NCBI GenBank assembly: GCA_029555965.1
Contig: JAKQHY010000038.1
Location: 1 to 32,358 of the forward strand
DNA: 32,358 bases
Direction of reading: 5' to 3'
Source: Chloroflexota bacterium
Lineage (GTDB): Bacteria; Chloroflexota; Anaerolineae; B4-G1; SLSP01
Position numbers and translations under genes: made by a program. Under the pieces are notes generated by a model. That model was given only the letters and a program-made list of their open reading frames with translations. It was not told the DNA's origin and ran no database searches. This document shows positions 1 to 6,269 of this stretch, one piece after another (position 1 is the first letter of the stretch; each line of letters opens with the position of its first letter).

Positions 1-255
1 CCCGGCCAAAACAGACAATAACAACACGACACCGGGGGTCATCCCATAGAGGTTGCGATACGCGGGGATACGCAGCGTGCGGAAAATCTCCCGGCCCGGT
101 CCGGTGCGATACAGATGGGGATCGGCCTGGTACAAGTACGCTTTGAGCGCGGTCGGACGGAAATAGACCCAATAGGCCAGCAGGAAATAATGCCGCAAGT
201 TCAGTGGGTTGAGGCGGGGCGGCAATTCACCATAATACTTCGGGAAGGTAGGCAT
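1..255 (-). CDS. N-terminal part of a membrane protein next to the STAND-like ATPase (cut by window edge)
   Basis: The minus strand reads openly from an ATG at 253-255 to the window edge, giving 85 residues of a longer protein. A GGAG lies about 7 bases before the ATG. The start (MPTFPKYYGELPPRLNPLN) is rich in Pro, Tyr and Arg. A basic, aromatic stretch follows, and the visible part ends in GMTPGVVLLLSVLAG, which looks like the first transmembrane helix. The gene begins 44 bases after the ATPase stop on the same strand, so the two are probably co-transcribed. From memory, similar cytosolic N-termini before a membrane helix occur beside EAD/NACHT-type ATPases in Chloroflexota. The function and the C-terminal domain cannot be seen, so no role is assigned. 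Confidence 0.7.
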   Translation of the reverse strand, partial: MPTFPKYYGELPPRLNPLNLRHYFLLAYWVYFRPTALKAYLYQADPHLYRTGPGREIFRTLRIPAYRNLYGMTPGVVLLLSVLAG

Positions 256-299
256 AAAAACTCCATCGAACGCAATTCGTAATTCGCAGTTCGCAATGT

Positions 300-1352
300 C
301 TAACTGGGACGTTTGGCGGCAAACAGATCAGCGGCGGCGCGCTGGAGGCGGGCGGGGTGACCGCCGGTCTGGTGAATGAGGGCGGTGATTTCAGCGTCGG
401 AGAAGGTCACGCCGGTGGCTTGTAGCCGCATTGTCAGGAAAGCGCGCGCCACGTCCGGCGGGAAAGGGCCGAGATCCAGTTGGTGACAAATGCCGGCCAA
501 CGGAGAATCCAGTTCGGGAGCATCGGGGAACAGACGGGCCAGGGGAGAGCGGCTGGCAATGACCAATTTGAGCGGCGCCTCGGAGCCATCGGCCAGGCCG
601 CGCAGTTGGCTGCGCAAGTTTGCGGTGAAACCCTGCCATGCCATCTTTTCCATCTCGTCCAGGCAAAGCACGATCCGTTTCCCCTGAAGCGCGCGCACCA
701 GTTTATATCCCCGGCAGGCCCCCACTTGTAGTCCTTCGCAGAGCGCCGTGTAGAATTCCTCTTCATTCTCGACCCATTCCAGGCTCAGGTAGGCGCACGT
801 CATACCCGGCAGCCGCGTTGGGACCGTCGCGCCGATCATTGTCAACAGGGAAGACTTGCCGACCTGCGATTCTCCCACCAATGAGAGGTTGACGCCCTTT
901 CCTAATTCCTCAAAGCACCGGCGCAATACCTCTTCCCGGTCGAAAAAGCGCGCCAAGTCGGTGATGCGGCCCACATCGCCAAAGGGGTTGGCGGCAGAAG
1001 GGAGAGGTAGGAGGGAAGGTTGGGGGGGCGCAGTTGCCAGCAATGTTTCGATTTCACCGGCCAACGCCTCCAATTCATCCCGCAGCGCGTTGCCGGGTTC
1101 GTAGAGATCGCGCAAAGCGTACAGGAAAAAGGGCAGCACCGGGCGAGCATCGCCGGCCTGTTGCGCCAGCAGATAATCCAACGTTGTGGCCACCCGCTCG
1201 GCCTTACTGCCAGCGGAAGGGAGGCGGTCGCGGAAAGGCCACAGGAGCGGGGAGATAAAGAGTGAACGTACCATGGCGTCGCTGTCGAATTCCTGGCAAC
1301 GCAGAAGACTCGCGCGACAACGCTGTTGTAATTCAGGCGGTAGTCCGACCAT
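300..1352 (-). CDS. STAND-like AAA ATPase with an N-terminal effector-associated-type domain
   Basis: A 350-residue protein. The ATG at 1350-1352 was chosen over upstream in-frame starts because GAGGAGATCCT directly precedes it. Residues 1-105 form an all-helical domain with the pattern LLRCQEFDSDAMVRSLF, then WPFRDRLP, then LPFFLYALRDLYEPGNALRDEL. This resembles the death-fold-like effector-associated domains (EADs) that tether NTPases to effectors in bacterial conflict systems. After a Pro-rich linker comes the NTPase: Walker A GESQVGKS at 160-167, Walker B-like LCLDEMEKM with D232/E233, a sensor-like VIASRSPL near 264-271, and a C-terminal helical or winged segment. No WD40 or TPR sensor is fused; the partial membrane protein downstream may supply partner domains. 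The ATPase is clear. The EAD call is by pattern and less sure. Confidence 0.82.
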   Translation of the reverse strand: MVGLPPELQQRCRASLLRCQEFDSDAMVRSLFISPLLWPFRDRLPSAGSKAERVATTLDYLLAQQAGDARPVLPFFLYALRDLYEPGNALRDELEALAGEIETLLATAPPQPSLLPLPSAANPFGDVGRITDLARFFDREEVLRRCFEELGKGVNLSLVGESQVGKSSLLTMIGATVPTRLPGMTCAYLSLEWVENEEEFYTALCEGLQVGACRGYKLVRALQGKRIVLCLDEMEKMAWQGFTANLRSQLRGLADGSEAPLKLVIASRSPLARLFPDAPELDSPLAGICHQLDLGPFPPDVARAFLTMRLQATGVTFSDAEITALIHQTGGHPARLQRAAADLFAAKRPS

Positions 1353-1409
1353 AGGATCTCCTCGAAAACAGTCACGGGTGATGGGTATATGGACAAGGAT
1401 ACGGCAATA

Positions 1410-1437
1410 AGTATAGGGGATTTGCACAGGAGTCAAA
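1410..1437 (-). promoter_or_regulatory. Sigma70-type promoter for the STAND-like ATPase
   Basis: Read on the minus strand, TTGACT (1431-1436) is followed 15 bases later by TATACT (1410-1415). Shifting the -35 by one base to TTTGAC (1432-1437) gives a 16-base spacer. It lies about 60 bases upstream of the ATPase ATG. The bases just before the -10 (CAAATCCCC) closely match those of the promoter at 23753-23780. Inferred from sequence only. Confidence 0.5.
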
Positions 1438-1495
1438 CGCGACACTGCACAGGGCTTTATCATTCTCGTCAGACCACGCTTACCGGGCAGATTTT

Positions 1496-1586
1496 GCGGC
1501 TGAAGCCGCCGAAAAAAGGAGGTTTTGTGGTGACGGGCTACCGCCCGTCACCACAAAACCTCCTTAAAAATCACGGCTTTAGCCGT
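1496..1586. repeat. Tripartite palindrome element: 14-nt palindrome, long perfect hairpin, 14-nt palindrome
   Basis: Three palindromes sit in about 91 bases: GCGGCTGAAGCCGC (1496-1509), a perfect 23-bp stem with a TACC loop (1516-1565), and ACGGCTTTAGCCGT (1573-1586). The spacers are 6 and 7 bases. The same order and spacing recur at 25006-25095 with an unrelated central stem sequence. Both flanking palindromes have a CGGCT-NN-AGCCG form. It lies between the divergent ATPase and MinD-like genes, so it is unlikely to be a simple terminator. It is most like a REP/BIME-type or hairpin mobile element. Confidence 0.75.
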
Positions 1587-1701
1587 CTTCTGTGTTGCGG
1601 CGCACCACCTGGCGGGAGAATGATAAGGCCCTGGTTACCGAGACTTCTTGACTTTTCTGATGAGCCATTATACGATGCGATTGGCTCTCACAACTAATAA
1701 T

Positions 1702-1825
1702 CAGGACTTACGCGAACAAGTGAGAATTTACCGCAGAGTACGCAGAGATCGCAGAGATTTTTATAGGGTCTCAGCAGTCTCAGCGTACTCTGCGGTGCAA
1801 AAGCGCCATCCTTGCGTAAGCCCTA
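1702..1825 (+). mobile_element. MITE-like element, copy 1 (124 bp), directly upstream of the operon
   Basis: The element begins CAGGACTTACGC and ends with the near-inverted GCGTAAGCCCTA. Inside is a second inverted pair, ACCGCAGAGTACGC against GCGTACTCTGCGGT, and a run of CGCAGAG-like units. It matches 22273-22395 in inverted orientation over its full length, with roughly nine in ten bases the same by eye. It has no coding capacity and no clear target duplication. Its end is only 20 bases before the MinD-like ATG, so it makes up the upstream region of the nine-gene operon and may carry or have displaced its promoter. Confidence 0.75.
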
Positions 1826-1845
1826 GTAAAGAAAGGAGACGTGTT

Positions 1846-2619
1846 ATGGCGAAGATCATCTCGGTTCATTCTTTCCGCGGCGGCACGGGGAAATCCAACT
1901 TAACGGCGAACCTCACCTCGTTGGTCGCCCAACAAGGGTATCGGGTCGGCGTGGTGGATACGGACATTCAATCGCCTGGCATCCATGTCATCTTTGGAAT
2001 GGATGAAGAAAAGATGGACAAGGCGCTCAACGACTATTTGTGGGGGCGCTGCGCCATTGAAGACACCGCGTACGATGTCAGCCCGGTGTTGAAGGTGGAC
2101 GGAGGGGAGGTGGCCGTCATGGGTGGGGGGATTTACCTGATCCCTTCCAGTATCAAGGTGGGTGAAATCGCGCGCATCCTCCGCGAGGGGTATGATGTCA
2201 GCCTGCTTAACGATGGGTTTCAGGACCTCATCAATCGTCTCAATCTGGATTATCTATTTATTGATACACACCCTGGCTTGAATGAGGAAACGCTGCTCTC
2301 AATTGCCATCTCCGACATCTTCTTACTTATCCTGCGCCCCGATCAGCAAGATTTCCAGGGCACCGCCGTCACCGTCGAGGTGGCGCGCAAACTGGACGTG
2401 CCCAAAATGCTGCTCGTGGTCAACAAGGCGTTGCCCTCCTTCGATTTTACCGCGCTCAAAAAGCAAGTGGAGAGCACCTATCAAGCGCCCGTCGCCGCCA
2501 TCCTGCCGCTGTCCGAAGATATGGTGCGACTTGCCAGCAAAAGCGTGTTTAGCCTCACCTATCCAGATCACCCCCTTACCCAACGCTATCGGGAGATTGC
2601 CAAGCAAGTGATGGCTTAA
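1846..2619 (+). CDS. MinD/ParA-family P-loop ATPase
   Basis: A 257-residue protein. The ATG at 1846 follows GAAAGGAG; longer in-frame readings run back through the MITE-like repeat and were rejected. The N-terminus HSFRGGTGKSNLTANL is a deviant Walker A (residues 8-23) in which the usual signature Lys of KGGxGKS/T is Arg11. The switch region DTDIQSPGIH and the Walker B-like FIDTHPGLNEETLLSIAISD fit MinD/ParA ATPases, which act as ATP-dependent dimers on membranes or DNA. No C-terminal amphipathic MinD targeting helix is obvious. It is the first gene of a tight operon with polyamine and cyclase genes. It is unlikely to be the chromosomal ParA or divisome MinD, because no ParB or MinC lies nearby. 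Its cargo is unknown. Confidence 0.9.
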   Translation: MAKIISVHSFRGGTGKSNLTANLTSLVAQQGYRVGVVDTDIQSPGIHVIFGMDEEKMDKALNDYLWGRCAIEDTAYDVSPVLKVDGGEVAVMGGGIYLIPSSIKVGEIARILREGYDVSLLNDGFQDLINRLNLDYLFIDTHPGLNEETLLSIAISDIFLLILRPDQQDFQGTAVTVEVARKLDVPKMLLVVNKALPSFDFTALKKQVESTYQAPVAAILPLSEDMVRLASKSVFSLTYPDHPLTQRYREIAKQVMA

Positions 2620-2630
2620 GGGGGCGTGGG

Positions 2631-2987
2631 GTGAATACAGGATTATTCGAGCAGTTGCAGCGGAAGCTGGATGAGCAGGAGGCTGCCGGCCTGACGATGA
2701 CCGAGGTTCTCACGATGGCCGCGCCTTTGCGGCGGTTGGTGAACTGGATGTTGCGTCAGCCGCCCGTCACGTTCACAGATGTTATGGCCTTCGTCGCAGA
2801 GGATGAGGGCGCCACGCGCGCTATGCTGAAGGCGTTGATGGAGAAAGGCATCGTACATTCTGTGAACGACGCTGAAGTCCTGCGCTATCGCGTGCAAATC
2901 GCCCCTCGCCGTGGGCGGCCTATCCCCCTGAATATCTGGCAATCCCTTGAAGAAAAAATCCAGAACGAACAGGAGTATCTACCATGA
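2631..2987 (+). CDS. Small protein with a winged-helix-like core
   Basis: A 118-residue protein with a GTG start at 2631, 11 bases after the MinD-like stop, preceded by a G-rich GGGGCGTGGG. Residues 20-90 read as a winged helix: helices around MTEVLTMAAPLRRLVNWML and TFTDVMAFVAEDEGATRAML, a recognition-like helix KALMEKGIVHSV, then a short wing EVLRYRVQIAPRRGR. The C-terminus is a charged helix. It ends in a 4-base overlap (ATGA) with the zinc-protein gene, which implies translational coupling. The fold could bind DNA or act as a protein adaptor for the ATPase. The exact family was not recognised. Confidence 0.72.
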   Translation: MNTGLFEQLQRKLDEQEAAGLTMTEVLTMAAPLRRLVNWMLRQPPVTFTDVMAFVAEDEGATRAMLKALMEKGIVHSVNDAEVLRYRVQIAPRRGRPIPLNIWQSLEEKIQNEQEYLP

Positions 2988-3196
2988 AATGTTTCTTTTG
3001 TGACCAACCTGCGCAAGGAGTCTGTCGCTTTTGCGGGCGGGCTATCTGCAAGGAGCATGCCAAAACTTCCCCCTACATCATCACCGTCTATATTGGCAAA
3101 GATAATACGCCTAAGTCCATTGTCGTGGCCGATGCGCTTTACTGTGGGACCTGCAAACCGCATCCCGAACCTGTGGAAATACCGGAGATCTATTGA
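2984..3196 (+). CDS. Small zinc-binding (B-box/zinc-ribbon-like) protein
   Basis: A 70-residue protein. The motif series CFFCDQPA, CRFCGRAICKEHA and finally CGTC gives three CxxC-type knuckles plus a His, like a B-box or treble-clef zinc finger. No signal peptide or membrane segment is present. The ATG overlaps the previous stop by 4 bases (ATGA). Its TGA overlaps a TTG start of the transporter gene in the same way. A small cytosolic zinc module between an ATPase and a transporter suggests an adaptor or assembly role, but this is inference. Confidence 0.8.
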   Translation: MKCFFCDQPAQGVCRFCGRAICKEHAKTSPYIITVYIGKDNTPKSIVVADALYCGTCKPHPEPVEIPEIY

Positions 3197-4551
3197 ATAT
3201 TAAAACGCGCATCCAACAGGCCCTCAACATTCGCACCGATGAATGGGGCCTGTTGTTAGTGTTGATCGCCCTTATTGCCCTCAATACAATGGCGCTGGAA
3301 AGCGCCGACGTGGTCGCTACTAGCAGTTATTTGGCGCAGTTGGGAATGAGCGCGCTGCCCTTGTTGTGGCTCGCCGATATGGCGGTGATTGGGCTGTCAT
3401 CGGCGCTTTACACCTTGATTGCGGACCGTTTCCCCCGCCGCACCCTGCTGCAAGGCTTAATGCTCGGTTTTGGGGGGACGTTGCTCGTCATTCGCGGGCT
3501 GATCGCCTATAGCTCGCCAGGAATCAGCTATACCCTGCTGTATATTTTGGTGGATCAGCAGCTTATTCTTTTCCCGCTAAGCTTCTGGGCCTTGGCGAAC
3601 GACCATTACAATGTAGCGGCCAGTAAGCGGCTATTTCCCATCATCGCGGCCGGGGGATTGATTGGAAATGTGCTCGGCAACGGGCTGGCCGGACAATCGG
3701 CCCTCCTGCTGCGCCGTTGGGGATGCTCCGGCGACGATCTGCTCTTCGTGTGCAGCGCCCTTTTCTTCTTGACGTGGAGCCTGGTGACGCTCGCCCTGCC
3801 CAAACGCCAACCCGCCCCGCCGCCGGCCGCCATCTCCGCAAATGTCCTCCGCGAAACTTGGGAGGTCGGGCGCGACTTTGTCAAAAACATCCCCCTGTTC
3901 CGCTACCTTTTTCTGGCGCTATTTCTGAGCGAAATTGCCCTGACCATCATCGAATATCATTTTCTGGCCCAAGCCACCGGCCGATTTGCCGACCTGCTCC
4001 AATTTCAGACTTTCTACGGCATTTACAAGGCCGCGCTCACTGTTCTCCCACTCTTGCTACAACTCTTCGTGACCGGGCGGCTGATGGAAAAGTTGGGATT
4101 AAAAAATGTGTTCTTCATCTACCCCGCCGTGCTTTTCCTCGGTTCGGCGACAGCAATGACCTTCCTTAACTTTGCGGCAGCCGTAGGCGCCAACCTTAGC
4201 GCGCGTATCGTCCTGAATGCCGTCGAAAGTCCGGCCCGAAAGTCCGTTCAAGGATTGATCCCGGACGCCAAACGTGGGCGCGTCGGCGCTTTTCTGGACA
4301 GCTACGTGTACGCCGTCGGCACCATGGCCGGTTGTCTGATCCTGGAAGGATGGATCCTCCTGGGAGAAAACGCCATCCTTAGTCCGCAAACTGTGATCAT
4401 CGGCTATAATATGCTCAGCGCCGTGGCCGCAACCGCCACCTTATTTCTGGTGTTCCGTTTGCATAAAACCTATGACGAGAGCCTGTGGCATCCGTGGTTG
4501 GCGCGGCGCAAACGACACAGTATGACAAGTAGCCTGTTGGAGAAATTATGA
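3193..4551 (+). CDS. Polytopic transporter of the NTT (ATP/ADP translocase-like) / MFS type
   Basis: A 452-residue membrane protein with about 12 hydrophobic helices. The TTG start at 3193 overlaps the previous stop (TTGA), with GGAG five bases upstream; the next in-frame ATG would remove part of the first helix. ALANDHYNVAASKRLFPII, followed by GGLIGNVLGNGLAG, resembles the conserved segment of bacterial NTT/Npt-like nucleotide transporters, and the rest looks MFS-like. The C-terminus is short, basic and cytosolic. The next two genes make aminopropylated polyamines, and the last makes a cyclic nucleotide. A nucleotide, AdoMet-related compound or polyamine is therefore the likely cargo, but the sequence does not say which. 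The gene overlaps speD by 4 bases. Confidence 0.85.
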   Translation: MNIKTRIQQALNIRTDEWGLLLVLIALIALNTMALESADVVATSSYLAQLGMSALPLLWLADMAVIGLSSALYTLIADRFPRRTLLQGLMLGFGGTLLVIRGLIAYSSPGISYTLLYILVDQQLILFPLSFWALANDHYNVAASKRLFPIIAAGGLIGNVLGNGLAGQSALLLRRWGCSGDDLLFVCSALFFLTWSLVTLALPKRQPAPPPAAISANVLRETWEVGRDFVKNIPLFRYLFLALFLSEIALTIIEYHFLAQATGRFADLLQFQTFYGIYKAALTVLPLLLQLFVTGRLMEKLGLKNVFFIYPAVLFLGSATAMTFLNFAAAVGANLSARIVLNAVESPARKSVQGLIPDAKRGRVGAFLDSYVYAVGTMAGCLILEGWILLGENAILSPQTVIIGYNMLSAVAATATLFLVFRLHKTYDESLWHPWLARRKRHSMTSSLLEKL

Positions 4552-4901
4552 TTGCCGGGATGCATTATGTGATTGACTTTCTGGAAATGGAGGATAGCAA
4601 AATCCTCAACGATCCTGAAAAACTGGTGGCCTATATGGAGCACACCATTCAGGTTGCCGGCCTTGAAATGATTGGGGAACCGCTTATCCACAAATTTGAG
4701 CCACATGGACTCACCTACCTGGTGTTGCTGGCGCAATCGCATCTCGCGGTCCACACCTGGCCTGAACATCACTATATGGCGGTAGATTTCTTTACCTGTG
4801 GCGATCCCGCTGAAGGGCAAAGAGCCTGCGAAGGGTTGAAGCACCTGATTCCTTGCGGCCACATCGTCGAACATGTTTTTGAAAGGCGCACTACCCTATG
4901 A
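4548..4901 (+). CDS. speD: S-adenosylmethionine decarboxylase proenzyme (SpeH/SpeD class 1b) or a derived pyruvoyl decarboxylase
   Basis: A 117-residue protein, the usual length for prokaryotic class 1b AdoMetDC. These proenzymes cleave themselves before a Ser to make a pyruvoyl cofactor, then decarboxylate AdoMet to supply aminopropyl groups. The core SHLAVHTWPE holds the pyruvoyl-forming Ser64 and the processing His69, and Cys84 sits in FFTCGDP. All three match the family positions. The residue before Ser64 is Gln (LLAQSH), where most enzymes have Glu (ESH). Divergent relatives of this family are known to use ornithine or arginine, so the substrate is not certain. The 4-base overlap with speE supports the AdoMet role. 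Confidence 0.9.
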   Translation: MIAGMHYVIDFLEMEDSKILNDPEKLVAYMEHTIQVAGLEMIGEPLIHKFEPHGLTYLVLLAQSHLAVHTWPEHHYMAVDFFTCGDPAEGQRACEGLKHLIPCGHIVEHVFERRTTL

Positions 4902-5716
4902 ACCAATACCGCGAACGCTTAGGCCAGGGTGAAGAACGTGTGTTCACCGTTGAAGAAACGCTCTACCAGGGGCAAACCGCCTTTCAGAATGTAGACATCA
5001 TCCGCGCCACAGGCTATGGGCGCGTGCTTTTTCTGAATGGCGAACGCCAGAGCAGCGAGGCCGACGAGTTCATTTACCACGAAATGCTCGTCCATCCCAC
5101 GCTGTTTCGACACCCGGCCCCCCGACGCATCTTCCTCGCCGGCGGCGGTGAAGGCGCCGTGAGCCGCGAGATACTCAAACACACGAGCGTGGAGACTATC
5201 ACGCAGGTGGACATTGACGGGCAACTCATCGAACTATGCCGCCAATATTTGCCCGCCTGGAGCCAGGGCGCTTATGAAGACCCACGCCTACACCTCATCA
5301 TCGGCGACGCGCTGGCGCACTTGCGCCAAACGGACGAGCGCTACGACATCATCTTCCTCGACCTCCCCGAATGGTCGCCGGATACGCCGGCGCGGGAATT
5401 GTACACCCCTGAATTCTATGCCCTGGTTCGCCAACGGTTGTCGCCCGGTGGGTTGATGGCCCTGCAAGTTGGTCCGGTGCATCCGGTTCACCTGGCCCCC
5501 TTCATCAACGTGGCGCAGCGCGTGCGCGCGGCATTTGCCCACGTGATCCTCTACCCGGTGACGGAACTGCGCTGGGGTTTCGGGATCTGCGCAGACGCGC
5601 CCCCGCCTGCCGGGCTGTTTGACGCGGCGCGCCTTGCCGCGCCGCTGCGCTACTACAATGCGCAACTCCACGCCGAGCTGGGCGCGCTCCCCACCTACAT
5701 CCAACAGGCGCTCTAA
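4898..5716 (+). CDS. speE: Spermidine synthase-like aminopropyltransferase
   Basis: A 272-residue protein that transfers an aminopropyl group from decarboxylated AdoMet to a diamine. It has the short N-terminal strand domain and the Rossmann core: AGGGEGAVSRE (81-91), the acidic pocket QVDIDGQL, and GDALAHL. The catalytic segment is FLDLPEWSPD with Asp155, where classic enzymes read DSTDP or DSSDP. The second conserved Asp is therefore Glu158 here, which may change amine preference, for example thermospermine or another amine in place of spermidine. The QSSEADEFIYHEML segment that positions the amine is intact. It shares an ATGA overlap with speD, so the pair is translationally coupled. Confidence 0.93.
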   Translation: MNQYRERLGQGEERVFTVEETLYQGQTAFQNVDIIRATGYGRVLFLNGERQSSEADEFIYHEMLVHPTLFRHPAPRRIFLAGGGEGAVSREILKHTSVETITQVDIDGQLIELCRQYLPAWSQGAYEDPRLHLIIGDALAHLRQTDERYDIIFLDLPEWSPDTPARELYTPEFYALVRQRLSPGGLMALQVGPVHPVHLAPFINVAQRVRAAFAHVILYPVTELRWGFGICADAPPPAGLFDAARLAAPLRYYNAQLHAELGALPTYIQQAL

Positions 5717-5718
5717 CC

Positions 5719-6258
5719 ATGTCACACGCAGCATTGCAGGCAGCGTGGTGGCAACGGCTGGAAAAGCTGCACCAACGCGCGGAGGGGGCGTCGGGATTGG
5801 CGTGCGCGGCGCGCTGCACGGCGCGCTGCTGCCCCCACGCGGCCATGGCGACGCAGCCGCCGGCGTACACCGTCAGCCATGTGATGATTATGCTGCCCTT
5901 TGAAATGGACTATATTCTGGCAAAGACAGCCCTAGACCCGGCGCGCCTCCGGAAAATTTCCGTTGAGATCGCGCCCGGCCTCGTTCACGAGATCGGCTTT
6001 GCGAACGTGGCGACCCCCTGCCCTTTCCTGACCGCCGACTTCCGCTGCGGCGCCTATCGCTTTCGCCCGCTGGATTGCCGCAGCTTTCCACTGACGCCGG
6101 TCTTTGGGATGGACGGCGCCCTGGATTTCCGCTTGACCACGACTTGCCCCTCGCTGGATACCTTCGCCCACGCCTATCAAGAGCAACTCAAGACCGTCTG
6201 GCGCGACCTTTTGCCGCACCTATCTATGGCATATCGTGAGGTCTATAATCAACTTTAA
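5719..6258 (+). CDS. YkgJ-type cysteine-cluster protein
   Basis: A 179-residue soluble protein whose ATG lies two bases after the speE stop. It has an N-terminal Cys set (CAARCTARCCPHAA), then CPFLTADFRCGAY, RPLDCRSFP and TTTCPSLD. This is the layout of the YkgJ/UPF0153 family, which is thought to bind zinc or an iron-sulfur centre. Catalysis is unproven in this family. RFRPLDCRSFPLTP is the most typical stretch. Its place between aminopropyltransferase and sensor genes suggests a metal-dependent accessory role in the operon, by context only. Confidence 0.8.
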   Translation: MSHAALQAAWWQRLEKLHQRAEGASGLACAARCTARCCPHAAMATQPPAYTVSHVMIMLPFEMDYILAKTALDPARLRKISVEIAPGLVHEIGFANVATPCPFLTADFRCGAYRFRPLDCRSFPLTPVFGMDGALDFRLTTTCPSLDTFAHAYQEQLKTVWRDLLPHLSMAYREVYNQL

Positions 6259-6269
6259 GGAAGTGCATT

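Noticed and set aside
1740..1800. CGCAGAG-type repeated units as a CRISPR array
   Set aside because: Units are 6-8 bases, uneven, with no spacers and no cas genes; they are internal repeats of the MITE-like element.
1648..1845. Longer N-terminus for the MinD-like protein
   Set aside because: The extra 66 codons run through the MITE-like repeat and lack a ribosome site; GAAAGGAG precedes the ATG at 1846.
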